From: Cruorifilaria tuberocauda
Taxonomy: Eukaryota > Nematoda > Chromadorea > Rhabditida > Onchocercidae
Assembly: GCA_013365365.1 (NCBI GenBank)
Contig: JABVXU010000001.1
Span: 620,001 to 684,000 of the forward strand
Length of the DNA: 64,000 bases
Reading direction: 5' to 3'
Position 1 is the stretch's first letter. Each line of letters begins with the position of its first letter. The translations under genes were made by a program, and so were the position numbers. Shown here in pieces: positions 25,955 to 41,686 of the stretch. Under the pieces are notes generated by a model, which worked only from the letters and a program-made list of their open reading frames with translations, ran no database searches and had not been told where the DNA came from.

Positions 25955-26435
25955 AATCGAATATCAGTTCATGACTGGTCTAATTAAAAGAAAATCCATC
26001 CTATTAAATCAATAGTTTTGACAATTATCGTTGTTTCTGTAATTGTAGTTCATGAGCGATAAGTGCCGGATTTAATGAATAAAGCAGTTTAGATTCTATT
26101 TCTCTATAGCCAATTTTTTTCTTTTGGCTTTAGTCTTGAATTCTGGGAGGTAATAGAGATTTTCGAGTTGATCGTCATATCGCATTGCTGTTCTGTTGCT
26201 AATAATGGTGTTACTTTTCGCCGCGCCTCTCGTTTTCCAAGAGTTCTTGCTGATCGACCCAAAATCGGAGACATTGAGCGGCTCCCATCCATTGCTTCCT
26301 CTCATTTTTTGTCCAAGTTGAGTGACGAAAAGATTTCATCGTTTCTGTAGTATTTTTCAACTCAACAGTGCTTTTTTCCACCGGTTTACACCGTTACAGT
26401 TCTTTAGTTATTCGGCACAGTGTCATGAACGACAG

Positions 26436-29385
26436 ATGCCTTATGTAATGTTCACGGTAGTATTGCAAGAAATGCTTTCTCTTTCTTATTGTACGACAGT
26501 TTGGGTTAGACAATATTGTCTGAAAGGTAGTATTTTTTATTTTACATCCAAAGCAATCTTTATGACTATTATTATTGTTCTCGTTATATTATTATCAGTT
26601 GCTATCACTATTGCTCTTTATTATTTTCTATTAGTCAATAATTATTGTTATCTATATTTTGTTAATAATTCTTGTTATCTATATATAATTTACTGATTTA
26701 CAAAATTATTAGCGTTTTAATTTATACGCTTTTTTCAAATTTTTAATTCGATTATTATTATTTTCATCCTTGTCTTTATATTGTATATGCTTCCCCTAAT
26801 TAGCACAATTGTTTGGAATTTCAGATTACTACGTATCAGTTGTAGACAATCCCCGACAAATAACAGAAAGCGAAGTTAGAAAGATGACGGTAAGTGGTTG
26901 ATTATGATATGATAAGTATATTCTATATCGTCGCTTGGAACAATTTCATAGCCGATGTGTTCTAATCATGGTGAAAGGACGAATAATTTCTTTCTCGGCT
27001 TGTCTAAAAACTCCGTAACAAATGTCATGCCACTGTTCGGTACCATTTTGTACATCATCTCAAATCAAGCATCGAATTTAAGGAGAAATTTCATTTCTGG
27101 CCTTTTTTTTCTTTTAAAAAGGTGACTGCGATTCGCTGAAATCCTCAAGTTGTCACAGTATCTGTCACAGATAGTCATCAGTTAGTCAAATCCAAAAATG
27201 ATTGATAAGACTGGATAAATTAAAAGATCGTGTTCACATGTACTTTTGTCAAAAACTGACCAAGAACTGTTCAGATATTTCCGGCGATGTTTTTCTATTA
27301 CAACCTTTCGTACATCAAATTTCTTCTATGAAATATCGTTCTCTTTCTTAGAAAATATGCTACAATCTTCTTGGAGAAAAAGTAATGTGATTACTTATCC
27401 ATATAAATTTCATAGATTTACCGGAAATTTGCTTTTGCGTCAAAATTTTTCCAAATGATTCATTTAATTCTTGAATTCAAAATATTTAAACTTTCGGTAT
27501 TTCCAATAAATATATCCAGATTTAGAATTGGCCTTATCATAACCAGATCTTTTTCTCTAGTTGATTAAATGAATAAAATGAACGTTGGTATCTGATCTGT
27601 TCAATTTTTTGGGATTTTGATAATAATTGAAGTTTAAGAGTGAGACAAATGACAACAAAAATTATGTGGTTTCCCAGGATTTCACAGAAATCGACAAAGT
27701 GACATATGGTGATCCGAAGCTGGCATATCAACAGCTGAAGGAAGTATGTATATTCCTTCCTAATCTGAAATGCTATATACTTTTCTATACGGAAATCGTG
27801 TAACTGTTTTTTTTCTCAGATTTATGATAGTAATGAAGAAATGAAAACAAGCGTTGATATGTTGTGGCGGTTGGGCAAAGCGTGCTTCTTGTGGGCTAAT
27901 ACTTTACAAAAGAAGGATTCAAAAAAGAAATTGCTCATTTTCGAAGGTCTGTTATATGCTAATTGAAGCTTTTCTGTGATTCCTTTAGTGTTGTTCTCTC
28001 TTTTCTTCGTTATCAGAGTGTTTAGCTGTACATCATGTCTCTCTGTTGTTCCGTACATCTGCCTTAAGTTTTGGTAATGTAGTATTAATTGATTCGTAAC
28101 ACGTGTCAGTGCCTACAGCAATCTTGTTTTTTTACACATTAAATTCAATTATCTGATTTCTGTTGTAAACTTTTATCATCAGTAAAACAATTTGAGGTCA
28201 AAATTAAAATTAAATAAGTAGTAGGTCAAAATGATACCTTTTTTGGTGCTTATAACCTTCTCTAGAATTTTTTAATTTTTATTGCCTATGTATGTTTACA
28301 TGATCATTCGATTCAGTATATCGTAATAGATCAAACATGGAAAATGGAGCAAATCCGACGCATGGTGTTTTCAGTGTTCATCATTTCCGATTGCTTACGT
28401 GAATGAATTATATTGATAGAGTTATCATTGTTTATAGGTCGAACGTATGCGACATCAGCTTATGCAAATGACGAGAATAATGCTGAAGCACTCAGATGGG
28501 CGGCAATTTTAATTGGCTCAGCAATCGATTTCCTGGGAACTAAAGAAAAAATTGAGCAGGGCAAGATTTTCAAGGTTTCGATTTATTTGATGCTTTTTGA
28601 TTCAAATCGAACTTTATAGTTGCTCCATGAAGCTCCACGCTTAATATCACGTAACTAACATTTTACATGCATAAAGAAAGGAACTTTAATGCATATTTTT
28701 GCAATATCTTGCATTTACTTTTAAATACGCCAAATTGGATAGTGGCATAAATCATATAAAATCTTATGGGTTTTTCGGAATATGAAGAAAGAATGTAAAT
28801 GCACTTATAATAGAAAAGTTATGCTTTATTATTATTATTGTTGATGATGAGAATGTTGTATGTTTGTTTAGTCTTATTTGGATCGCGCGATAGAGATACA
28901 GCCGACCGAATATTCATTGCTGCACTCACGGGGACGTTTTTCATACGAGGTCGCCAACCTTTCATGGATCGAAAGAAAATTATGTAATGCACTGTTTTCT
29001 GAAGTTCCACACAGTACTGTCGACCAAGCTCTCAGCGATTTTTTGGAGGTTTTCTGAAATTTCATGTATTTCAACTTCAAGTATTTGAATTTAAACATAT
29101 ATGCTATATGTATTTGTTAGTTATTTTTAATTCTTTCTATGCTTACTCATCGCTAACATTCGAAAAGTAATTTCCTGAATCATTACCATAATATTATAGG
29201 CTGAAAAATATTCTCCATTCATATGGCCCGAAAATTTGCTGTACATCGCACGTTGTTATGCTGTAATGAAAAACAAAGAGCTTGCTAAAAAATATTTGGA
29301 AAAAGTAGAAACTATTGAACGGCTGGATGAAGCTGAAAAAGAAGCACTGGTTGAAGTTAAAGCTTTAGTTTCTAAATTAAAATGA
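26436..29385 (+). CDS. rmd-1: Regulator of microtubule dynamics (RMD/RMDN family, TPR-like)
   Basis: RMD proteins bind microtubules and act at spindle poles and mitochondria; in C. elegans RMD-1 supports chromosome segregation. The secure exons are 26825-26889, 27678-27743, 27820-27946, 28438-28574, 28872-29048 and 29200-29385, all in phase. Family landmar ks in order: [12 protein letters not shown] followed by [56 protein letters not shown]; an aromatic segment with [14 protein letters not shown] and [20 protein letters not shown]; and [21 protein letters not shown], matching the tetratricopeptide-like helices of human RMDN1. The first exon is uncertain: 26436-26526 (MPYVMFTVV...QYCLK) fits in phase and is hydrophobic and cysteine-containing, but family N-termini vary and other starts are possible. 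The predicted length is about 282 residues. An AATAAA signal lies at 29493-29498. Confidence 0.9.
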
Positions 29386-32300
29386 CGATTTCATCATTTT
29401 TTTATACATATATATATAGACCATATCTAATTTTACTCATAATTACTAGTTTGTTTATATTAATTGCTGATAAAAGCTGATTATAAGGATGGAATAAATA
29501 ATGCATGCATGGTCTTTGATACTGGCAACGTTAAGGTCATACTGGGTTTCTTGATGCTTTAGAAAAAAAGACTTAAAATAAACTTCATTAAAAGTCTATG
29601 TGTCTCTATTACTATATGGTCGTCCAAATATACTCAATATAAATCTTAAACTTTTCGTTCCCGTACATCAGTTGAGTTATATAACAGTGGTGTTCAGAGT
29701 TATGTTGCGTTATTTTTCAGTATTGGCAGCAGTTTGTATTTCATCCTTTATTCGTAATTTGTAATCAGCAAGGCTCAGTTTTTTGTTTATGATATTTCGG
29801 TTTGTATATTCATTCTCCCTGTCCGTTCTGTTTTTTTTTCCTTCCATTCGGATGACTTACCTTGATAATTTTTGTCAATTATTTTGTATTTTTGTCTTTT
29901 ATTCGAAAGGAATTAAAACAATGGAGGAATACGGAGTTGCAGTAGATATTGATTAACTTGATAGCTGCTTAATTTATCAGTTAAAATTTTATTACTTATG
30001 TAATTTCTCAAAGCTTTAATGAATAAGCAATATTCATTCTTCTCATTTTTACGTGTTTCTCTTCAAAATCTGAAATATGTGAAGATTTTACACTGAAATA
30101 ATTAACATTTATTGCATCAGAACCAGGTGAAATTTCGGTTTGGATTTTACTTTGCATTTTGTCGGTTATAACATATCGGGTACTTGTTCGATCAATATGA
30201 AATTTGATTTGTTTTACGTATTTTCGGTCGTGTATTTCAGTTATTAGTTATAATTTTTCAATTTTTTCTCGTAAATGCTGTAAATAAAGTCTCACTAGCA
30301 CATGTCGCGCTTCGGTATGTTTATCTTACTTGTTGATGTGTAACATTTCTGGTTGTATTTTTGAATTAGCAATCTCATGGATTATTAGTATGTGAGGACA
30401 GACACTTCCAGAGGACATAGGTGAAGTGGTATAATTCATTCGTTTCGTAGATTAAAAACTTGTCCGATGCAAATGAAATTGTGAATATTTATCTTCGCTG
30501 TGATTTATTCCTATTTCAAAGCATTGAATATTTTCATTCTCAATAGTTTACCTTTATTTCATTTAGTGAACTAAAAGAGCAACTTTTTTAATAGTCCGTC
30601 GGATGTATCTAGCGATTATTACTTGCGTTACATCTGTGGGTTGATTAAAAAGTTATTGGAATATCAATTTCAGAAATCTTTAAGGAGGTAATGAGGTAAT
30701 AAATCTTTTCCACGTTGGCCATCGAAGATTGGAAATGATTTGATTAAAATCGGTTGTTTTTTCAGAAGAATTTCATCATGTGACGGGAGGTTATCTATCT
30801 GACTATACTATATAATATCATAGTAAAAGAGAGTTTAATTATCGATGAAAGCTTTTTAGAAATAAAGTAATGAAATTCCTTGAAAATATTATGTTTTACA
30901 ATTCGAGAATTTACATTCATTAATAGAACCGGAAACTCTGCAATCTGCTAGAAATTAATGAAATATTTTCATTTGACCTATCACCTAGTGATTAATTAAG
31001 TAATTCTTTCAAATAATTTTCTTCAAATTTTCAACTTTGATATATTTGATAAAATAATGTTGGAAGTGGAATGTTTCCACAAATAAATTAGTAGTAAATT
31101 ATTATAACACAGTTGGTTGGTAAACTCAGAGATTATTTGGTGTATCGCTCAACCATACTATTGAATACCGCCTTTTGTAAAAAAATTGAAAGTGTAGCAA
31201 ATGTTGTTCATCAAACTTTTCAGAGTTTTTTCTCTATCATTTAACGACATCGCATCGAAATAAAACATTTTATATTGTCGGCAAATAATTCTTTCTGCAA
31301 TGTCTGAAAATTTTTTATAATATTCAGGTTTTAAGTTTGGATTTTTAGATTAAAATTTTTTTTGGTATTATCAATTCATGAAGTCAGCTTTATCCACTAA
31401 ATATGAAATATTGGGATAGTATCATTTTATTTAGGATGAAAAGAATTATAATAGTTCATAATAATTAATAATCTATAATAATAATAGTTTCAAAGCAATA
31501 TTAGAGCAGGTACTGTCATTACAATATAAATAATCAGTTATTAATTAATTGTCAGTCATAAATTTCCTTTTGCTGGAACTATCATTCAACAGAATTTTAT
31601 ATCTAATAATATAATAGATTTTTTTGATTCTCGATTCTTATTTTTTAAGACAAAGGCAAGACTTTGTGTGATAGTAATCGATCTTTTCTTTGCGCTTTTT
31701 GGTCCATTTGAAGAGATATTTATGGGATATTGGATATTACAATGATTATTAAGTTACTTAAATGAACAGAATGATAAATGAATCGTTTGAGTTTCTTTTG
31801 ACACAGCTTATCACATCTGAGGGTGAAAGTTCATTTCACCAATTAACAACAGTTTGAAAATATTACTTTCATCTTATCAATTTTTTTTGTTTCCTGTAAA
31901 TAGAATTCTTTTCATTTCACTCAATTTTTTAAAATATTCTAAAATATTTTATAAATACAAAACAAAAAGTATAAATTCAATTATATTCTTAATTTTATGA
32001 GCTAATTGGATGTTAATTAGCTGCTTTAAAGCTAATTTCACATTTCATGCTGTATTTCATGATAACAAAGTTAGATCTAACAGACTTTTTTCTTAATCGA
32101 AGAATTAATTATTTCCTGAGTATTCAGAAATAAAATCAGAGAGTTTCAAAGCTCTAAAAAATCTCAAAAATCTTCGAAATTAAAAATGTGCATATATATA
32201 CTAAAAATAAATGAACTTAATAATAAATCAGAATCAGACAATTTTTGGACAACAATAAAACTGCTGATTAGTAATATTCCATAGATAATGAAGCATAAAA

Positions 32301-34130
32301 TTACGCATCTATCTGATAATGAGAAAATCTCATGAGAAAACAAGAGAATGATAATTATGATAATCAATTAATGGTTGGAGAGACTGAGTGATATAGGATG
32401 AAGATCAACTGTTTGAAAAAGTTTGCAACTCCCTTAAACAGTAATAAAACTTCATGATTACTTCTGATACTAGGGAGATAATTAATTTTTCTATTAGGAA
32501 AAAGTTATTCGATCTAACTTTGTTATTATGAAATACAGCGTATGAATATTTCTCAACACAATTTGCTCAGATGTTTGGAATCGGATAGAGTGAAAAAATA
32601 TATGTAAGAATTTTATTATTACTAAAGTTACCTTTGTTTAATATTTCTGTTCATTTAAGAGGAAAAGATTTTACTGATATCTTCAAATATATGGCATGGA
32701 TTGCAGGAAAATTTTCAGATAGGTTTAGAAGGATAAAGTGAGATCTGATATTTTATGATAAATTGGCCTTTTCATCAACAGTATTCATAACATTCTCAAG
32801 GGACAAAATTTATGAATGAATTGAAATAATGGTTTCAGAGGTTTGCTTTTTTTCAGGAGGAAACAAAATACTGATGGTACTTTGTCATTACAAAAACAGT
32901 TCATGTTAAAGTTTAAGAATTATCAGCGTCTTTCGATGAAATTCTAAATCTACCAGAAATCATAGAATTTTGATGTCAATACACTGTTTATCATGACATT
33001 TACATCTGATAGAACTTGGTAGAAATGAGTTAAAAACACTTTTATTAATTCTGATAGGTTTAAAATTAATTTCCTCTTCAGTTTTATTAGCTAGACGGTT
33101 CCGTAATGATTTCTGCGACGGATTTAGATTCTAGAATCATTTGAAACGATTATATGACTATTATATGATTATGTGACACAAAATATAGTTGTTGATCGGT
33201 ATGAAACTTGCGAAATGTTTGCAAAATATATTACTCATTGAAACTCAAAAACAAACAGGTACATGTATCATAGCATAATTTCCCTCTAATATGGTAATAC
33301 GAAAAAAACTCTCGATAGTCATTTCACTCCTTCAGTTTTAGTTTTATATGAAGAGAAAGAGAAAGAGAGAATAAAGAACAAATTACTAATTTAAATTGTG
33401 GTTCTTAAACCAAATTTCATGAATTAAAAGTAATTAGACAAATCATTTCATTCAGCATGCCCGTTAGCAAAGCAACATCTTTGTGATATTTTTGCGTTGA
33501 TTATTTTAATATTGCGTTCAGCAAAAAATGCATTTTGTGGTCGAAAGAATCTGTAAAAATAACGAGAAACCAGTACTGAATCACATTCTTCTACTATCTT
33601 AATTTTTCTATAAACTACCCAAATACCACTTTTCACAAAGAAATTTCTTGATCTTTGAGGTGTTCAATGAATGTTCATATTGGCGTAAAAATGTAAATTT
33701 AAGAGCAAAAAAAAGATGAAACAGGTTGTTAATTTAAAATTACCTGCCGTTTGTCTAAATTAAACGCTTATAAAGAATGCAACTATTTTTGAATGCTTTT
33801 AAAAATAAAGGCCATATAAATAGAACGTAAAACATTTAGTAATTCAAAAAATAATTCTTATTTTTGTGTAAATAAAAAACTAACTTCAACCATTTCAACA
33901 TTTGAAAAGATCAGAAAGAAAGAAAGACATGAGGTGTGAATGAAAAAGGAAGAGAGAACATGATGATAATTAAAAGTGATAGGCTAAAATACCAGTTAAA
34001 ATTAGCTCCATGTTTTCCATTTTCTATATAAGAAACTAACTAAAAAAATACTTCCATTCCAGTTCTATTTCTACTAAAATATAGTACTATTTAAAGTTTT
34101 CTCAGCAATCTCCTTAATTCACTTTCTTTG
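29386..34130. other. Long non-coding stretch
   Basis: About 4.7 kb of AT-rich DNA with no recognised gene. It contains the RMD 3' UTR at the left and the promoter of the secreted repeat protein at the right. A minus-strand frame at 33448-33636 contains a TTTTTACAG acceptor followed by an open run ending CCFANGHAE, but no partner exon or homology was found. Confidence 0.5.
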
Positions 34131-34131
34131 C

Positions 34132-34133
34132 AG
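34132..34133 (+). promoter_or_regulatory. Probable trans-splice acceptor of the secreted repeat gene
   Basis: CTTTCTTTGCAG|AAAAC lies 23 nt before the ATG, with no obvious donor upstream. This is the usual layout for spliced-leader addition and supports the start at 34157. Confidence 0.5.
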
Positions 34134-34156
34134 AAAACAAACAACAACAGCACGTA

Positions 34157-35223
34157 ATGACGAATTCAATTACAATCATTCTACTATCGATATTATTCCT
34201 TTTCAATGTACCATCGCAATTATGTAAGCTTTCTGTTTGTCCTTTTATCTTATTTATATTTTAATTAATAATACAATTTAGTCCTGTTGAAAATGTCTTT
34301 TGATGGGGAAGAAGAAATGAAAATCAATTTGTTCATATATTTTCAATATGCTTTAAGGAAATTTCTTCATATCGTTTATAGCAGTAAGGAAGTAAAATAA
34401 TCAAAGGACAGTAAGTAATGAAAAAATTTTATAAACCAGTTTGCCAAATATCTGTTTCCTTATTTCTGTGATGTAACGATATCTGAACCAGTTTTAAATT
34501 ATATTTCACATTTTAAGGAAGCAGAATTATCGGCTAATGATAAGTAGGCTTTTTTCGCTAGATACTATGATAAAAAGCATATAAGCTTTCATATTTAACC
34601 TTCATTTAATATTCTATCATGTTTAAAAGCTGCGAAAAATCCGGAATATCAAATGAGAATTCGTAAAACACATATTATGAGAAGAGAATACAATCCTGAA
34701 AGAAGAGGGGAAAAGTAATCAGGAAAGTGGTACGTGAATTCTATTCTAATTTCCCCCGTGAGAATCCATTGAATTGAATACTCTTTCAGTGCATGGAAGA
34801 AGCAACACACATGGCGAGAAAGCCATCGCTCCAGCTTTAGCTATGGCAGTACCTACTGGACATGTAATGCGAACTTCTCAACAGCATGCTCTTCCAATTT
34901 CAGTAAAAACGAATGGATATCGGAAGAAACGAAATAATGCTTACGGAGACGAAGTCCTTCCTCCCACTGCAGGTTTTACGATATCTATGCCAGTAGCTGT
35001 GGAACAACCACCAGCACGTGCTGAGCAATCGTACGGTTCTGTAGTTCCGGCTCTAGTAGAGGCTAGTGGATATCGAAAAAAGCGAAATAATGCTTATGGA
35101 GATGAAGCTATTCGTCCGGAGACAAATCTCCCAGTATCTATGGCGACACCTGTGGAACAAGCTCCAGCGCAAGCCGATCAATCATATGCTGCTATAGCTG
35201 CAGTTGTATCCAGTGGTTATTAA
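34157..35223 (+). CDS. Secreted tandem-repeat pro-protein with RKKR sites
   Basis: Two exons, 34157-34223 and 34790-35223, join in phase 1 to give 166 residues. The first exon is a classic signal peptide (MTNSITIILLSILFLFNVPS). The rest is built from repeats with a period of about 50 residues: the block GYRKKRNNAYGDE occurs at 65-77 and 116-128, each followed about ten residues later by SM plus VEQ.PA and QSY. RKKR (67-70 and 118-121) is a proprotein-convertase-type site. Cleavage there would free three related peptides: about 24-66 (diverged; HGEKAIAP echoes YGDEAIRP), 71-117 and 122-166. Each ends in NGY or SGY, and the protein stops exactly at the last SGY. There are no cysteines in the mature part and no known domain that I can name. 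A role as neuropeptide-like, cuticle or other secreted product is open. A trans-splice acceptor precedes the start; AATAAA is at 35575-35580. Confidence 0.85.
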
Positions 35224-36264
35224 CATAATTCATGTAAGAACATTTTATAATATTTGGCAAACTTTAAAATTAAGATCTCCGACATAAATATGAAAGAGTT
35301 GGTGGAAAATAATCATTAACCTTTCTCTCTCCCTTGTCTCCTTCATCCTGCTGAATTTAATCATATAGCAATAAGGTTTGTAATAATCAAGGATTTGCAT
35401 AAAATTTCTTCGAATTTCCACATCAATTTTCCGATGATACGCCATCTGCAGGAATTTTTAACTAATTTTTAATCTCCAAAGAAAAAAAGATTTGCATACT
35501 TTCGATCACTGCTTGTATTACTTTGACTGCCTACTTCACCTGTAATGGTGGGCTTTGTCGAAATGCTTTAAAGGAATAAACTTCAAAATGTGTTGGGCAT
35601 ATATATATATTATATATTGTTGATATATGTTGAATTGAAAATTGCAATTTACATATTTTGACCAATACTCAACAATATAACTTGTAGTAAACTTGGTATA
35701 AGTCGGAGCATGGAAAACGAAACAGAAGCTACAACAGAACTAAAACGAAGGACTTTTAGCAACATTTCCACCGGAGTTGCTAACTTAATATAAATAATCT
35801 CAATGAGCACTCATTAGTCAGTTTGGAATGTATGAAATAAGATCAGACAAATGAAAAAAATGTAGCACCTACACAATTTTATTCAAAGCATTGAAACCTT
35901 ACATACGTGTTAATCCAACAATTTTTTTTGAACATGAACAAATGAATCGCTGTATTATTTGCAAAAGTTGATACTGTTCATCATACTTTATAACTAAACA
36001 AATATTAATAGGAAAAAATTGAAGCAAATGCTAAGTTATCACTGAATACAGTTCAGCGCTACCTAAATTGATGAAATTTATAATGACTGAAAGTCAACAA
36101 AAATTATCAACAGATACACATCACTTCTCCCTAATATCCATAAGTTATCATAAAGAAAACCTAATAATCCTGACAACATCCGTACATTTTAATATTCAAT
36201 CCTTTAAAATTTCTGGTTGAACAAACGCTTCATCACATCACTTTGATTGAACATATCGATTCAT
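35224..36264. other. Convergent intergenic region
   Basis: It lies between the 3' ends of the secreted repeat gene (plus) and the isochorismatase-fold gene (minus). It holds both 3' UTRs, an AATAAA for the plus-strand gene at 35575-35580 and a TA-rich tract at 35599-35618. No gene is seen. Confidence 0.6.
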
Positions 36265-37416
36265 TTATAATGGGTATTGCAATAAACCGGTGTCCGGTGC
36301 AGGCTCTCTGATTATTTTCTGCGCTTCACGGAACTTTGGATGATCTGCGCCTCCTAACAAACCCAGAATAACACATTCACTGGTTGTTAAAACAGCGCCG
36401 GCAACTTCCATTTGTCGTAAGCCAAATATTCTTTAACCAAACACACAATAGAATTTTGTTTCACACATCAATTAAATTAAATGAAAAATTAATCTGTTTT
36501 GAGTTATGCAGACGCTTAGTGTAAATAAAAATTTAATTTATATTGCTATAAAAAATACTTGTCAGTTTGTGAACGCGATGAAACAGCATCAGCAACCACA
36601 TGTACAGCGATTCCTTTATCAAGCATATCAAGTGCTGTGTGCAGAATGCATACATGTGTTTCAATGCCACATAATATCACAGACTGAGATGATTCAACCA
36701 TTTCCGTCACAGATGGAATACACATACTGAATCTTTTCTTCTCAAAGACAGGTATGTTGTGTTTGTTTAGATCCAATTCTGATACTGTATGCCCAAGTCC
36801 TAAGTGGAAAATTAAGCATTAACTAAAAGTTAGGAAAATTCGTCTGCAATCTTCTCAACTAACTTAATATAACTAATACAAGTTTAACATTAGAACTCTG
36901 TTTTTTTGTTCTTTGTTTTAAAACACATAGCAGTTAAGATGAAACTGGAATTACACCATCCAAAATTACACAAAAGATGCTCTCCAATATAGAACTGATA
37001 TATTATGTTTAGTAGAGATCAAGAAGCTTACTCAAATATATTTTACCTTGTGGATACTGTTCAGTAGCAATAATTTTCATATTCAGAAGTTTTGCAGCAA
37101 GAATAAGGCGCTTACTGACTTGAACAATCTCCTCAAAATATTTGATACTGGACCTATAATTACAAGAGAAATTAATACATGTAGAACTCGTAGAGGATCA
37201 GTCTACTAAACTATCAAAAGTGAGCTAGATTTCGATAGCGATTTCAGGACTAAACTTTAGGAAAATCAAACATCCCCGCGATATCCTTCCCAATTAAACG
37301 GAATGGGTGAATTAGTTTTAATACATATATTACCTGAATTTCTCTTGTATATCACAGATAAGTAGTACTGAATTCAGAGGCGACAATCGCGAAGCAGTAC
37401 GTGAAGCAACAGCCAT
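36265..37416 (-). CDS. Isochorismatase-fold hydrolase (ISOC2-like)
   Basis: This belongs to the cysteine-hydrolase superfamily; substrates of animal ISOC1/2 proteins are not established. Four exons: 37416-37334, 37153-37047, 36799-36559 and 36430-36265, giving 198 residues, close to the roughly 205 of human ISOC2. Visible features: [14 protein letters not shown] with the catalytic-type aspartate near residue 23, [35 protein letters not shown] with the nucleophile-position cysteine, [14 protein letters not shown], and the C-terminal [19 protein letters not shown] followed by [10 protein letters not shown], a tail typical of ISOC2. All junctions keep phase. The N-terminus ([16 protein letters not shown]) is short, basic and serine-rich and could be a weak mitochondrial presequence. 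It lies about 570 bp downstream of HSP90 on the same strand. Confidence 0.95.
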
Positions 37417-37983
37417 CTTTCTCCATTAATGCAATTCCCTATATCAGACAGACGAAACAGCCCCCAAACAAACCTCTCACCGCAATCCAATCAATATCAA
37501 AAAACAAATCTAACGAGACCACTCACAGCGTCTACTGCAGTTCCAACGAGTCTTTTAACTCGATAGCACAACTATCTGCTTAATATTGGCTTTCCTCGTG
37601 CAGCACGAACCCATGACCATACTCTTACCGACATGAATTCTTATGCAAAATCTTCGTAGCACTAGCAGAAAAGTATCACTCCAGAACAGCAGTATGACTT
37701 TTCAAATGTTTCAACAGAAAATTTATTGGTAAGCACCGAAACATTAAAATACAAAACAGAAGAATTTAAAAATAAATCATTTCACATTGGTGATTAGAAA
37801 AACTGTAGTTCTCCTCTACGACATTGAAAATATTGGGTGAACAACTCAAACGAGATCAACAAAAGCCCATCAGTTGGAAATCAGATGAAAAACTTCATTA
37901 GAAATTGTCCCAGTAATCCAATTAACTCTATTACAATTTAAAATTTATGCTGATGGACGGATTGTGGGTGAACTACTAAACAT
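37417..37983. other. Gap between isochorismatase-like gene and HSP90
   Basis: 567 bp on which no gene is seen. It holds the HSP90 3' UTR, with an AATAAA on the minus strand at 37722-37727, and the promoter of the ISOC2-like gene. Both flanking genes are on the minus strand, but the distance is larger than a typical nematode operon spacing. Confidence 0.55.
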
Positions 37984-41161
<3,178 letters not shown>

Positions 41162-41470
41162 TGCTGCTAGTTTTCGATTCTTAAGAGTGATGATACTGCA
41201 CAGATAGCTGAAAGTTGAAAATGCAACTGCTTGTAACTACGGAAATCGAAATTTCGGATTCATGCCTTATATTTATCTTGCAATCACTCCTAATTAGTAA
41301 CAGAATCGACCGAGGATGGATCCCTCAGTCGACGAATGTCATAAAACATCTAATATCCGAGATCAATTTCACCTAATGCACCGACACTCCAAGCCCACCT
41401 CACCACACCTCAACAACCAACAACCAACAACCTCAGCGCCGCACCAATATGTCCAATGGATCGTGTACAG

Positions 41471-41480
41471 CCTTTTATAT
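41471..41480 (-). promoter_or_regulatory. TATA box of HSP90
   Basis: The minus strand reads ATATAAAAGG about 310 nt before the start codon and immediately downstream (in the direction of transcription) of the first heat-shock element. This spacing fits an inducible core promoter with transcription beginning near 41440. Confidence 0.6.
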
Positions 41481-41492
41481 CTGTTGCACTTT

Positions 41493-41686
41493 GGAATGTT
41501 CTAGAACACTTGTGGGCGGTGCTTGCAGTTGCAACGACCAATGAATGAAGGGTGCAGTATTTGGTTGAGGTCGGCGATAGAATGTTCTGGAAGGTTCTGT
41601 GAGGGATGTAGAACCATGTTGCGGGGATGTGCACCTATTCTGAGAAGGGAGAGAGGGACTGGACGTTCTAGAAGGTTCTGAGGGAA
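41493..41686 (-). promoter_or_regulatory. Cluster of three heat-shock elements
   Basis: Three arrays of alternating nGAAn/nTTCn pentamers: GGAATGTTCTAGAACA (41493-41508, three units), GAATGTTCTGGAAGGTTCT (41580-41598, four contiguous units) and CGTTCTAGAAGGTTC (41664-41678, three units, with a spaced GAA at 41684-41686). A partial pair follows near 41715-41728. They are close to perfect binding sites for heat-shock factor trimers and lie directly upstream of the HSP90 TATA box. A CCAAT motif is at about 41537-41541. Confidence 0.85.

Noticed and set aside
33448..33636. 62-codon minus frame with an internal TTTTTACAG acceptor
   Set aside because: No partner exon or motif; consistent with chance in AT-rich DNA.
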